The notes under the pieces were generated by a model that worked only from the letters and a program-made list of their open reading frames with translations, was not told the origin of the DNA and made no database searches. A DNA stretch of 64,000 nt from Fimbriimonas planktonicus (GTDB lineage Bacteria; Armatimonadota; Fimbriimonadia; Fimbriimonadales; Fimbriimonadaceae). This document shows, in pieces, positions 1-8,535 of this stretch (the stretch's first letter is position 1; each line of letters begins with the position of its first letter). The stretch covers positions 1,674,001-1,738,000 of the forward strand of contig OZ248539.1 of the NCBI GenBank assembly GCA_965234685.1, in the 5' to 3' direction. Made by a program: the position numbers and the translations under genes.

Positions 1-224
1 AGCTGGTCATCGTCTCCGTCACGATTGCATTCCTATCTATATTCACCAGCATCGCGACGCGGTTTGCTCTCGGCTCTCGTCCGCAGGATCTCTTCAGCGT
101 ATCGCACTACTCCAAGCACTTTGCCTACACTGCCTTGTGTTCCTTCGCATCGCTCTACTTGATCAAACTTCTATGCGATAAGGTTGAAAATGGTCCACGA
201 AAGGCACCTAGGGGTTACTGGTGA
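1..224 (+). CDS. C-terminal part of an unidentified membrane protein (5' truncated)
   Basis: An open frame runs from base 3 to a TGA at 222-224 with no start in the window, giving the last 73 residues. The first 16 or so residues are hydrophobic and a second hydrophobic stretch (about residues 41-60) precedes a short basic tail, so this looks like the end of an integral membrane protein. It converges with the esterase gene on the other strand and overlaps its stop by about 10 bp. There is too little sequence to name a family. The frame is supported by the hydrophobic pattern and the tail-to-tail fit, not by homology. Confidence 0.5.
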   Translation, partial: LVIVSVTIAFLSIFTSIATRFALGSRPQDLFSVSHYSKHFAYTALCSFASLYLIKLLCDKVENGPRKAPRGYW

Positions 225-1066
225 TACCACTCAATAAAGTCCTCTAACGCAAATTTCTCGGCGTCAAGGTCCGGTTTGATGCCGTGGCCCATGCCAGGAA
301 CAAGTGACAGTTTCGTCCGAACCCCAAGTTTTTGCAACTTCTTCGCCGCCACCTGAGAGTGCTCGATTGGCACCCAAGGGTCCTTCAAGCCGTGGATGAA
401 GAAGGTCGGGCACATCTTCTTGGTGACAAAGTTAAGGGGACTGAATGCTTTGATACCCGCCGGATACTTTGGCCCGAGCGCCTTTTGCACGATCTTGTAG
501 CTCTCTCCTTCCGGCGTCATCTTAATGCTGAGGTCGTGCAAGCCAGAAATCGAAAGGACCATCTGAACGTCCCCTTTCACGCCGAGCCACATGCTCAAAT
601 GTCCGCCGGCACTCTCGCCGCCAGCAATGATTCTGCGCGTCGAGTAGCCGTACTTCGATGCGTTCGCCTTCAGAAACTTCACCGCGGCCTGAGCGTCCTC
701 TAGCGGAGCGGGCCAGTAGGCGGCGAGAGAAAGGCGATAGCTAATCGTTGCCACCGCAAAATGCCGCTCTGCAAAGAACTCTGCAAGCTGAGCCAGATCA
801 GTCCGCTTCCCCGTGGACCATCCGCCTCCATGAATCAGAACAATGAGCTGCGGTGCGGCGACCTTGAAGGCGTCGTTGGGTGCCTCCGGCAAGTAAAGAT
901 CCAGCCCGAGATCCCCCTTGTACTTGATCGTCTCCATTGCAAACTTCTTCTCCATGGGTTTGGGTTTGACCGTCTCTTGCGGCGACGATTCGGCGTCAAG
1001 CACGTCGAGCGTTCCGCAACCGGTCAACAGGGCGGCTCCCACAACCAATGCCCACATGCGATTCAT
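215..1066 (-). CDS. Lipoprotein alpha/beta-hydrolase (esterase/lipase, BD-FAE-like)
   Basis: The 283-residue protein begins with a signal peptide and a lipobox (LLTGC, Cys17), so it is probably anchored in the envelope. HGGGW at 79-83 is the oxyanion motif of the HSL/BD-FAE carboxylesterases. GESAG at 150-154 carries the nucleophile Ser152, and Asp229 and His261 complete a plausible triad. The frame could start at 1144, but the ATG at 1066 puts the signal peptide at the N-terminus and lies 17 bp after the carA stop. It is the last gene of the purF-carA run. The substrate cannot be told; short-chain or carbohydrate acyl esters are typical of the family. Confidence 0.85.
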   Translation of the reverse strand: MNRMWALVVGAALLTGCGTLDVLDAESSPQETVKPKPMEKKFAMETIKYKGDLGLDLYLPEAPNDAFKVAAPQLIVLIHGGGWSTGKRTDLAQLAEFFAERHFAVATISYRLSLAAYWPAPLEDAQAAVKFLKANASKYGYSTRRIIAGGESAGGHLSMWLGVKGDVQMVLSISGLHDLSIKMTPEGESYKIVQKALGPKYPAGIKAFSPLNFVTKKMCPTFFIHGLKDPWVPIEHSQVAAKKLQKLGVRTKLSLVPGMGHGIKPDLDAEKFALEDFIEWYHQ

Positions 1067-1083
1067 GCGGACATTGTAAAGGA

Positions 1084-2190
1084 TCAGGCCCGAACTAGGC
1101 GCATTGTCTCGACGAACTCGCGGAAATAAGGTCGCGAATCCCACGGCCCCGGCGCCGCCTCGGGGTGGTACTGAATGCTTCGCGCGTTCGCGTCAGGAAT
1201 CTCGATCCCTTCCACCGTCTCGTCGTTCAAGTTAATCTGACTGACGTTCGCAACCGTTCCGTGCAGCGATTGCGGATCGACCGCGTAGCCGTGATTCTGC
1301 GAAGTGATGGTAACTCGACCCGACCGCAAGTCCTTTACCGGGTGATTGCTGCCTCGGTGGCCAAACTTGAGTTTGTAAGTCCGTCCGCCGACCGCGTGGC
1401 AAAGGAGTTGGTTGCCCAAGCAGATGCCAAACATCGGCTTCTTGCCTAGAAGTTCACGAACCGTTTCAATCACTGGCTCAAGTCGCTGAGGGTCACCAGG
1501 TCCGGGACTCAGCAAGATTCCATCTGGATTCCAGGACAGAATCTCCTCGGCCGAGGTCGAGTGCGGGAACACCACCGGCGCACAGCCTTCTCGATAGAAG
1601 CGGCGAAGAATGTTGAACTTCAAACCGCAGTCCAAAACTGCCAACCGAACTCGATCCGACTCTTCCGTCTCGTCAATCGAAACTTTGCCCGATCGTCCCC
1701 AGCGGTATGGCGATGGGGTGGACACAACCGGAACAAAGTCCAGGTCGTCGTACCGCGACGATTGACGAAGCGCTTCCTGCGCGGCTTCGAGGGTGTCGGC
1801 AATCGCTCCGGTGGTAACTCCCGCCGTCCGAATCTGCTTTGTGAGAGCACGCGTGTCGATGCCCTGGATGGCAACCGCATTCCGCTCTTTCAAAAACTGG
1901 TCGAGACTCCGATTCGAGCGCCAGTTGCTCGGGGCGGATTCTGCCTCTTTCACAATCAAGCCAGTCGGCTGCAGGCGGTCCGACTCAAGGTCGTCGTCGT
2001 TGATGCCGTAGTTTCCGATCAGGGGATAGGTGAGAATCACCATCTGCCCGGCGTAGCTGGGGTCCGTGAGGATTTCTTGGTAACCGGTCATCCCGGTGTT
2101 AAAAACCACCTCTCCGGCGGTAGACCCGCTCGCCCCTAAGGCGCGACCTTCGAAAATGGAACCGTCGCTGAGTACGAGGAAGCGTGTCAA
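1084..2190 (-). CDS. carA: Carbamoyl-phosphate synthase small (glutaminase) subunit
   Basis: This 368-residue protein releases ammonia from glutamine for the large CarB subunit, which makes carbamoyl phosphate for pyrimidine and arginine synthesis. The N-terminal CPSase small domain is followed by a class I glutamine amidotransferase domain with the triad Cys257 (FGICLGNQ), His342 and Glu344 (QYHPEAAPG). The length is normal for the family. The start codon is TTG at 2190, chosen because it matches the usual family N-terminus; no clear Shine-Dalgarno is visible. carB is not in the window, so the two subunits are encoded apart. It lies downstream of purF and an ApgM-like gene on the same strand. 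Confidence 0.95.
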   Translation of the reverse strand: MTRFLVLSDGSIFEGRALGASGSTAGEVVFNTGMTGYQEILTDPSYAGQMVILTYPLIGNYGINDDDLESDRLQPTGLIVKEAESAPSNWRSNRSLDQFLKERNAVAIQGIDTRALTKQIRTAGVTTGAIADTLEAAQEALRQSSRYDDLDFVPVVSTPSPYRWGRSGKVSIDETEESDRVRLAVLDCGLKFNILRRFYREGCAPVVFPHSTSAEEILSWNPDGILLSPGPGDPQRLEPVIETVRELLGKKPMFGICLGNQLLCHAVGGRTYKLKFGHRGSNHPVKDLRSGRVTITSQNHGYAVDPQSLHGTVANVSQINLNDETVEGIEIPDANARSIQYHPEAAPGPWDSRPYFREFVETMRLVRA

Positions 2191-2222
2191 TTCAAAAGGA
2201 GAGGATACCTGCGTCGGTGGCC

Positions 2223-3296
2223 CTATTCGCGAAGGAAGTTACGAACGAGGTCGCCAACATCAATTGGCTTAGCTTCCTCGGCGGATTCCAAGCTAAACGG
2301 AACCGAACTTTCTGCTGGGCGATAGGATTGGTACCGAAACGCCAGACCTTTCTCCGCCCCGCTTACAACAAAAAGCAAATCCATCGGACGCTCCTTCCTC
2401 TCCTCACGCAACGGACTCAGCAGCCGGTTATCCAGCTCACGCAACCACCAGCCAACCTCCTCCCACATGGCATCTACGGCAAACTTGCCGGGCGTCTCGA
2501 GAACTAAGTATGTAGTCGTTCCATCGCAATGGGACAGCGCTTTCTCAAACTTGAATGGCAAACCAGATCCCAAATCCTGGCGAACCGGACGCAGCCGAAC
2601 CAGCCGCGCAAGACCATCCATCCGCAATGAGTCTGTAAGTACTTTGCTCGGCTCACCCCTCTCGAATGCAAGATTCGGGAGGTCGGGGCGCCGTCCATGT
2701 CCCCAGGGCCAAACCAAATTTACGATTGGCTGGCCTTCCTCGTGTCGAATCCGGTTGAATTCAAGCTCGGAGAGCATGTTCAGCCCGGCATCAATGTAGC
2801 CCCGAAGATGCTGCTCGCCATCGCCATCAGGCAAATTCGACGCCCACGACTCGCCCACAATCTGTGCCGCGGGCGTCGTGCCAAGATCCAGGTTCGCTTC
2901 CACCACAAGCGCGTGATCGAGTTGTTCTCCCGGTAGAAACGTGAACGTTTTCGTGTTCAGCCGTGGCAAATTAGCCTTGGTGGCCGCTTCTTCCTCGCTG
3001 GTTAGCTTGAAGGGCAAGCGCTGAGCCCTCCCTGCCTCGTCGGAAAGTAGGCTCAAGTGGAAATTCCAAGCCCTCGCCGGCGGCTCGGCCTTAAGTGCCG
3101 CCACCGTAAGTACTCCCGGCTCAACGACAACTTCCGTTGGCAGGCCCAGGTAACTCAACTCCGGTGTAGCCCCTTCCCGCAATGGGTTCAGGGCACGCAC
3201 TTCGGATTCTCCCGCCCAGTTTCGGGCGAGCGATGACTCGAACAGGACGTCGTGCAACGGCAAGTTCGGGAGGTGAAGCACCAATCGCCGTTGCAT
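2223..3296 (-). CDS. Degenerate ApgM-like (alkaline phosphatase superfamily) protein
   Basis: The 357-residue protein carries a motif at about 196-207 (WPWGHGRRPDLP) that matches the conserved W-WGxGxxPxLP stretch of archaeal-type cofactor-independent phosphoglycerate mutases. An upstream helix-rich stretch and a C-terminal VPFSLES-like segment also fit. However, the N-terminal DG metal and nucleophile region and the C-terminal DHSTP-type metal motif of active ApgM proteins are not visible. I infer a pseudo-enzyme or strongly altered relative and do not assign mutase activity. It starts a few bases after the purF stop and precedes carA, so it is co-transcribed with nucleotide genes. The family link rests on one strong motif plus order of weaker ones. 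Confidence 0.6.
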   Translation of the reverse strand: MQRRLVLHLPNLPLHDVLFESSLARNWAGESEVRALNPLREGATPELSYLGLPTEVVVEPGVLTVAALKAEPPARAWNFHLSLLSDEAGRAQRLPFKLTSEEEAATKANLPRLNTKTFTFLPGEQLDHALVVEANLDLGTTPAAQIVGESWASNLPDGDGEQHLRGYIDAGLNMLSELEFNRIRHEEGQPIVNLVWPWGHGRRPDLPNLAFERGEPSKVLTDSLRMDGLARLVRLRPVRQDLGSGLPFKFEKALSHCDGTTTYLVLETPGKFAVDAMWEEVGWWLRELDNRLLSPLREERKERPMDLLFVVSGAEKGLAFRYQSYRPAESSVPFSLESAEEAKPIDVGDLVRNFLRE

Positions 3297-3300
3297 AGCT

Positions 3301-4782
3301 CTATTCGATCAGCGCAGGCTGAACTTTGCTAACCGCCGCCATTTCCCCAACTTCGGGTGGATCCTCAAAAGCCAACTTGGTCATGTCCTCGGGCACCGGA
3401 ATCGGATAGTTTCCGTTGAAGCAAGCCAAGCAGTATCCGGGCTTATTTTCGCCTACCGCATCCACTGCGCCTTCGATGCTCAGATAACCGAGTGACGTCG
3501 CCTCGAGGTCAGCCGTCAACTGCTCGAGATTCATTCGTGCCGCCGCCAATTCGCCTTTGCTTGCCATGTCGATGCCATAGAAGCACGGGAACTTGATCGG
3601 CGGTGCGGTGATGCGAACGTGAACCTCAACCGCCCCCGACTCAAACATCATCTTCACGAGCTGCTTCGTGGTCGTTCCGCGCACGATGGAGTCATCCACC
3701 AAGACAATCTTCTTTCCGCGAATGTGCTCGATGAGCGGAGTGAGCTTCATTCGCACACCCAGCTCTCGGAGTGCTTGGTCGGGCTGGATAAAGGTGCGGT
3801 GAATGTAGCGGGATTTCATCATCCCTTCTTGGAAAGGGATGCCGCTCTGCTTAGAGAAGCCAAAGGCCGCCGGGATTCCGCTGTCCGGCACGGGAACAAT
3901 AATGTCCGCATCTACTGGGTGCTCGATGGCAAGGTTTCGCCCCATCCGCTCTCGGACGTCGTACAGCAGTTCACCGTACATGTTGGAATCTGGCCGTGCG
4001 AAATAGATGAACTCGAACAGGCACATGTTTGCCTTGGCTTTCTCGGCGCCACGCGCAAATCGCATGCCTTCGGAGTCGATGATCACCATCTCGCCTGGCT
4101 CGAGTTCCCGGGTTGGCGTTCCGCCAACTGGACCAAAGGCGCAAGTCTCACTTGCGACCATGAAGCCAGTGCCCCGCGTTCCGGCCGAAAGCGGCCGAAT
4201 ACCGTCGGGATCGCGGAATCCGAAAAGCACTTTGGGAGTAAGTACGGTCACGCTGTAAGCCCCTTTGCAGCGGCGCATGACTTCCGCGACTGCCTTCTCC
4301 GGCCCCTCGGCAAGCGCCCCAACCAAGATGCGAGCAATCAGTTCGCTATCGCTGCTGGTATCAAAGTGCTCGCCGGCTGCTTCCATCTCGTCGCGAAGTT
4401 CGCGGGTGTTGATCAGGTTTCCGTTGTGCGCAACCGCGATCTCGCCGACCATCGACTGGCAATAGATCGGCTGAGCGTTTCGAAGCAAACTCGAACCCGT
4501 CGTGCTGTAACGGGTGTGACCGACGGACATGTGTCCGGGCAAAGTCTCGAGGATCGCGGGCGTAAAAATCTGGCTGACCAGCCCCATATCCCGGTGCATT
4601 CGCACGCGATTTCCGTCGCTTACCGCAATGCCCGCGCTCTCCTGACCGCGATGCTGCAGGGCAAAGAGGCCGAAGAACGTCGTAAGCGCCGCCTCTTGCC
4701 CGGGGGTGTACAACCCGATGACGCCGCACTCTTCTTTAGGCGAATCGTCGTCGTCCCATTGCTTGAGTCCGGCCAAATTCAT
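3301..4782 (-). CDS. purF: Amidophosphoribosyltransferase
   Basis: PurF catalyses the first committed step of purine synthesis, turning PRPP and glutamine into phosphoribosylamine. The 493-residue protein has a short propeptide ending before Cys19 (ECGVIGLY), the N-terminal nucleophile after self-cleavage. An Ntn glutaminase domain follows, then a PRTase domain with the PRPP loop at about 361-369 (LVDDSIVRG). Cys254, Cys400, Cys451 and Cys454 match the four ligands of the 4Fe-4S, Bacillus-type enzymes. It is the first gene of an operon with the ApgM-like gene, carA and the esterase. The ATG at 4782 has no obvious ribosome-binding site. Confidence 0.97.
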   Translation of the reverse strand: MNLAGLKQWDDDDSPKEECGVIGLYTPGQEAALTTFFGLFALQHRGQESAGIAVSDGNRVRMHRDMGLVSQIFTPAILETLPGHMSVGHTRYSTTGSSLLRNAQPIYCQSMVGEIAVAHNGNLINTRELRDEMEAAGEHFDTSSDSELIARILVGALAEGPEKAVAEVMRRCKGAYSVTVLTPKVLFGFRDPDGIRPLSAGTRGTGFMVASETCAFGPVGGTPTRELEPGEMVIIDSEGMRFARGAEKAKANMCLFEFIYFARPDSNMYGELLYDVRERMGRNLAIEHPVDADIIVPVPDSGIPAAFGFSKQSGIPFQEGMMKSRYIHRTFIQPDQALRELGVRMKLTPLIEHIRGKKIVLVDDSIVRGTTTKQLVKMMFESGAVEVHVRITAPPIKFPCFYGIDMASKGELAAARMNLEQLTADLEATSLGYLSIEGAVDAVGENKPGYCLACFNGNYPIPVPEDMTKLAFEDPPEVGEMAAVSKVQPALIE

Positions 4783-4861
4783 GGATCAAGGGTACCAGTA
4801 ACCCATTGCGCTTTCGGACCGAGCCGGCACGAATAGAATTCGCCACGCTTTTCAAAAGACA

Positions 4862-4891
4862 AAGGGCAGACCTCGTACGAGGTCTGCCCTT
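4862..4891 (-). terminator. Rho-independent terminator of rpmB
   Basis: A perfect 15-bp inverted repeat with almost no loop lies just after the rpmB stop. Read on the minus strand it is followed by a T-rich stretch (TTTGTCTTTT). It separates rpmB from the purF operon. Confidence 0.8.
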
Positions 4892-4915
4892 CTATCTAAC
4901 TTGTTGTTCTGAAAA

Positions 4916-5188
4916 TCAAACGTTGTAGGAAGCTTTCTTCAGCCATTCCTGTGGAATAGGCTTAAGGCCGCAAGCGACCGCGTTGAAGATCGGCGACTTG
5001 ATGACCGATGCGGCAACCGTGAGGCGGTAGGTTCCGGTTGGCGTCTTTAGCCGAACGCTTTGCAGGTTAGCTTCCTGAGTTCGGTTCTTGTGCGGGGCCT
5101 TGTACTTCCAGCCCTGGGAGTGGCGGTTCCGAATGAACTTAGCCGTGGTGTTTCCCTTCTTACCTGTTACCTGACAAATCTTCGCCAT
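4916..5188 (-). CDS. rpmB: 50S ribosomal protein bL28
   Basis: The 90-residue protein opens with MAKICQVTGKK, the bL28 signature. A basic region and a LQSVRLKTPTGTYRLTVAAS-type core follow, matching the family's order. bL28 sits near the exit site of the large subunit. A longer frame begins at 5362, but the ATG at 5188 gives the standard N-terminus and is preceded by GAGGTGA at good spacing, one of the clearer ribosome-binding sites in the window. The C-terminus is about 15-25 residues longer than the shortest bL28 proteins. A promoter upstream and a terminator downstream suggest a single-gene transcript. Confidence 0.9.
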   Translation of the reverse strand: MAKICQVTGKKGNTTAKFIRNRHSQGWKYKAPHKNRTQEANLQSVRLKTPTGTYRLTVAASVIKSPIFNAVACGLKPIPQEWLKKASYNV

Positions 5189-5223
5189 CTCAATCACCTC
5201 ATGTCTCCCGACAGAGGAATGAG

Positions 5224-5253
5224 AAGATACCTGAACCAGCGTTAGGATGTCTA
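5224..5253 (-). promoter_or_regulatory. Probable sigma70-type promoter for rpmB
   Basis: On the minus strand TAGACA (5248-5253) and TATCTT (5224-5229) are separated by 18 bp. They lie 35 bp upstream of the rpmB start. The fit is moderate. Confidence 0.45.
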
Positions 5254-5284
5254 CCGCCATGCCTATTTTCGGTATGGTGAACGA

Positions 5285-8062
5285 ATGGCGCGTGCTTGGT
5301 TCTTTTGCGCAGCAATTCTCATCACTTCTGCGGCAAGTGCCCAGAAGAAAATTCTCGACCATTCTGTTTACGACTCATGGCGGGCGCTCGCGAACGTCTC
5401 CATCAGTAATGATGGCAAATGGGTCGCCTACGTCTATCGACCCCAAGAAGGCGATGCTCTCGGCGAAATCCGAAATGTCTCCACGGGCAAAATCATTTCG
5501 ATCCCCCGCGTCTCCACTTGGCGCTTCACCGAGGACTCGAAGCACCTGGTAGCGACACAGACTCCGGCACTAGAGGACACAAAGAAGGCTCGTGCCGCCA
5601 AAGCAAAGCCAGAAGACCTACCAAAGAACAACCTCATTTGGGTGAACCTCACGGCAGAGAGCCTCAAGACCATCGAGAAAGTGACCTCCTGGTCCATGGC
5701 ACCCGAAGGCTCACAGTTTCTTCTCTATCGGCCCGAACCAGCAAAAGCCGCGCCAAAGCCGGCAGATGCCCCGAAACCCGATGCCCCAAAGGACGACAAA
5801 CCCAAGAAGAAAGCTGACCACAAGGTTGGCGATTTGCACGTCCTCCTGAACCTCTCGGACGGAAAGGAGACTCAAGTAGAACGAGCGACAAGTTTTGCCT
5901 GGGACCGAGCCGGCGCGCACCTTGCCTTGGCATTCAGCGAAGCCGATGGCGCGAACGACCGGGTTGAACTCCGAGACCTCACGTCCGGCAAAGTGACGAA
6001 GGTCACTACGGGCCTAGGTCGATACAGCCGATTGACCCTCTCGAATACCGGCGCTCGATTGGCCTACTTCACCGACCGCGACGACTACGCCGCCAAGAAG
6101 CCCGCGCCGTCGCTCTACGCATTCGATGCCAAATCTTCGGATTTGCGCCGCGTTCAAGCGCCAACCAACGATACTGGATTCCAACTTTCCGAAAACGGAA
6201 CCCTGAACTGGAGCGAAAGTGGCAACCGTCTCTTCTTCCCTATCGGGCCAAAACCCGTTGAAGAAAAGGAAATCCCCGAAGATGAAAAGGTCAGCCTCGA
6301 TGTCTGGAACTGGAAGGACCCGCTGCTTCAACCGATGCAACTCCTGCAGGCCACCGCGGAGAAGACGCGCACCTACGAGTGCATGCTGGACTTCACCTCG
6401 GGCAACATCCGACAGCTCGAAAACCTAAAACTGCGGAACGTGACCGTCACCAACAAGCGCGATGGTCGCTTCGCTTACGCCAGTGACCCGCTTCCCTACC
6501 AGTCAGAAATTTCCTGGGACGGCAGCTACGAAGACCTTTACATCATCGATCTTCAATCGGGCAAAACCAGCCAGGTCGCAACGAAGGTTCGATCCTCGGT
6601 CGCGGCAAGTCCAACCGGCAACAACTTCGCGATGTTCGACGAAGTCTCTCAACGGCTTCTTCACCTGAACCCTGCAACGCTAAACCTTACGGACCTCACG
6701 CCGAAGGTACCAACCAAGCTGTTCGACCTCGACGACGATCATCCAGATCTCAAACCTCCGTTTGGCGGAATCCTCTGGAGCAAGAACGAGAGCGAGGTCA
6801 TCGTCCGAGACAAGTTCGACTACTGGCAGGTGAGTACTTCAGGTACCACCACGGCCAAGAACGTCACAAACGGCGCCCCGATTCAGCGCCGGTACACCCG
6901 AACCATCAGCAACCCCGACTTTCCTACCGTCTTCAAACTTGAAGACGAGGTCTTCGCCGGGTTTGACGACCGAACCAAAGCCTCCGGCTTCTACCGCCTG
7001 AAGGACGGCCGCATCCAAAGCATCATCGCCGGACCGAAGTCCTTCGCCGGACTCCAAAAGGCCAAGGACGCCGACACCGTCACCTACACCCAGGGCGACG
7101 CGCAGGAGTACCCCGACCTCTGGCTAACGAACATTGCCTTCGCGGATGCAAAGAAGATCACCGCGACAAATCCTCAGCAGAAGGATTACAACTGGTACAC
7201 GTCTGAGCTCGTTTCCTGGCGAAGCGGTGATGGGGAGCAACTCAGCGGCCTCTTAATCAAGCCAGAAAACTTCGACTACACGAAGAAGTATCCGATGATC
7301 GCTTACTTCTATGAGCGTGACAGCGATGGCCTGTACTTGCACCGAACCCCGGCGCCAAGTGCTTCCACCGTCAACATCCCCCTCTTTGCGAGCCAAGGCT
7401 ACGTCATCTTCATTCCAGACATCCCGTACAAGATCGGATACCCGGGCGAGAGTGCCGTCTCTGCGATTGTAAGCGGTTGCAACAGCATCATCGAACGGGG
7501 CTACATCGATCCGAAACGGGTTGGCATTCAGGGCCAAAGCTGGGGCGGCTACCAGGTGGCCTACCTGGTTACGGAAACCAACATGTTCGCATGCGCCGAA
7601 GCAGGTGCCCCAGTCTCGAACATGTTCTCCGCCTACGGAGGAATCCGCTACGGCTCCGGAATGGTCCGCCAGTTCCAATATGAGCGCGGCCAAAGCCGAA
7701 TCGGCGGAACGCCGTGGAACGCGACTCTACGTTACATCGAGAACTCACCCTTGTTCCACCTCGACAAGGTTCAAACGCCGCTCATGATCATGCACAACGA
7801 TCGTGACGGAGCGGTGCCGTACACCCAAGGCATTGAGCTCTTCGTCGGGTTGCGACGACTACAGAAGCCAACCTGGATGGTGGTCTACAACGGTGAGGAT
7901 CACAACCTGGTGCAGCGAAAGAACCGAAAGGATCTGTCGATCCGCTTGAGTCAGTTCTTTGACCACTTCCTGAAGGGAGCTCCAATGCCGGAATGGATGG
8001 CCAACGGACTGCCTGCGAAAGAAAAGGGCCAAAAGATGGGCACCGAGCTCGTCAAGAACTAG
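5285..8062 (+). CDS. Secreted S9-family prolyl oligopeptidase-like peptidase
   Basis: The 925-residue protein has a cleavable signal peptide (cut after ASA at about 19-20). A long beta-propeller region follows, and then a C-terminal alpha/beta-hydrolase domain. GQSWGG near residue 751 carries the catalytic Ser, Asp lies near 839 (NDRDGAVP) and His near 873 (GEDHNL). Such enzymes cleave peptides in the periplasm or outside the cell. A Lys/Ala/Pro-rich insertion at about 155-180 interrupts the propeller and is probably a surface loop. It converges on the padR gene with a shared terminator. Substrate specificity cannot be deduced. Confidence 0.92.
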   Translation: MARAWFFCAAILITSAASAQKKILDHSVYDSWRALANVSISNDGKWVAYVYRPQEGDALGEIRNVSTGKIISIPRVSTWRFTEDSKHLVATQTPALEDTKKARAAKAKPEDLPKNNLIWVNLTAESLKTIEKVTSWSMAPEGSQFLLYRPEPAKAAPKPADAPKPDAPKDDKPKKKADHKVGDLHVLLNLSDGKETQVERATSFAWDRAGAHLALAFSEADGANDRVELRDLTSGKVTKVTTGLGRYSRLTLSNTGARLAYFTDRDDYAAKKPAPSLYAFDAKSSDLRRVQAPTNDTGFQLSENGTLNWSESGNRLFFPIGPKPVEEKEIPEDEKVSLDVWNWKDPLLQPMQLLQATAEKTRTYECMLDFTSGNIRQLENLKLRNVTVTNKRDGRFAYASDPLPYQSEISWDGSYEDLYIIDLQSGKTSQVATKVRSSVAASPTGNNFAMFDEVSQRLLHLNPATLNLTDLTPKVPTKLFDLDDDHPDLKPPFGGILWSKNESEVIVRDKFDYWQVSTSGTTTAKNVTNGAPIQRRYTRTISNPDFPTVFKLEDEVFAGFDDRTKASGFYRLKDGRIQSIIAGPKSFAGLQKAKDADTVTYTQGDAQEYPDLWLTNIAFADAKKITATNPQQKDYNWYTSELVSWRSGDGEQLSGLLIKPENFDYTKKYPMIAYFYERDSDGLYLHRTPAPSASTVNIPLFASQGYVIFIPDIPYKIGYPGESAVSAIVSGCNSIIERGYIDPKRVGIQGQSWGGYQVAYLVTETNMFACAEAGAPVSNMFSAYGGIRYGSGMVRQFQYERGQSRIGGTPWNATLRYIENSPLFHLDKVQTPLMIMHNDRDGAVPYTQGIELFVGLRRLQKPTWMVVYNGEDHNLVQRKNRKDLSIRLSQFFDHFLKGAPMPEWMANGLPAKEKGQKMGTELVKN

Positions 8063-8074
8063 CCAGTCAAACGA

Positions 8075-8112
8075 AAGAAAGGCGGGGCAAGAAATCTTGC
8101 CCCGCCTTTCTT
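8075..8112. terminator. Bidirectional terminator between the S9 peptidase and padR
   Basis: A 17-bp perfect stem with a 4-nt loop lies between two convergent stops. A-rich and T-rich flanks would let it work in both directions. Confidence 0.85.
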
Positions 8113-8122
8113 GTGTCCAAAT

Positions 8123-8449
8123 TTATGCGCCGGCCAGGACGCGCTCGATAGATGCAGCGTACTTTCGCCAGAGGGCAATCTTCCGCTCAAGCTCGCCCAA
8201 ACCGAGATCGAGAATGTCGTAAACGCGCTTCTGGCGCTCGCCAGGAGCACCTTCCCAGTGGCTCTTAATATAGCCACGGTTCTCAAGCTCATGAAGCAAT
8301 GGGTAAAGCGTCCCATCGTTGAAGGTGAGATGGTTTTCGCTACGGCGCTCCACCTCGCGGGCAATTTCATAGCCGTGACGGGATCCATCCCGAAGAACGG
8401 CGAGAATCAAAGTGAGCGCATCCGAGCGACCAAGAGACTTTTCAGGCAT
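8123..8449 (-). CDS. PadR-family transcriptional regulator
   Basis: The 108-residue protein has the PadR winged helix: a helix-turn-helix over about residues 8-50 and the typical HGYEIAREVERRS and FNDGTLYPLLHELENRG stretches. A short C-terminal helix for dimer formation follows. The small size places it in the PadR-s2 type. These regulators usually repress their own gene and a neighbouring transporter or detoxification gene, but no such partner is adjacent here. The -10 box lies about 9 nt from the ATG, leaving only a few leader bases. Confidence 0.93.
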   Translation of the reverse strand: MPEKSLGRSDALTLILAVLRDGSRHGYEIAREVERRSENHLTFNDGTLYPLLHELENRGYIKSHWEGAPGERQKRVYDILDLGLGELERKIALWRKYAASIERVLAGA

Positions 8450-8458
8450 TGAGTGCTA

Positions 8459-8464
8459 TTTATA
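8459..8464 (-). promoter_or_regulatory. -10 box of padR
   Basis: TATAAA on the minus strand lies 9 nt upstream of the padR ATG. The -35 region is AT-rich without a clear hexamer. The transcript would have a leader of about 2-4 nt. Confidence 0.45.
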
Positions 8465-8495
8465 GCCTGATTTGATAAAAATTGCGAACGTTTTG

Positions 8496-8526
8496 GGGGC
8501 GAAAACCCGTCATTTCGCCCCTTTTT
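8496..8526. terminator. Possible terminator hairpin downstream of pdhB
   Basis: A 9-bp perfect stem (GGGGCGAAA and its complement) with an 8-nt loop lies just after the pdhB stop. The T-run follows it on the plus strand rather than the minus, so its effect on pdhB is uncertain. Confidence 0.4.
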
Positions 8527-8535
8527 GTTGAGAAT

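Noticed and set aside
3619..4836. 405-codon frame opposite purF
   Set aside because: Antisense shadow of a firmly identified gene in codon-biased DNA.
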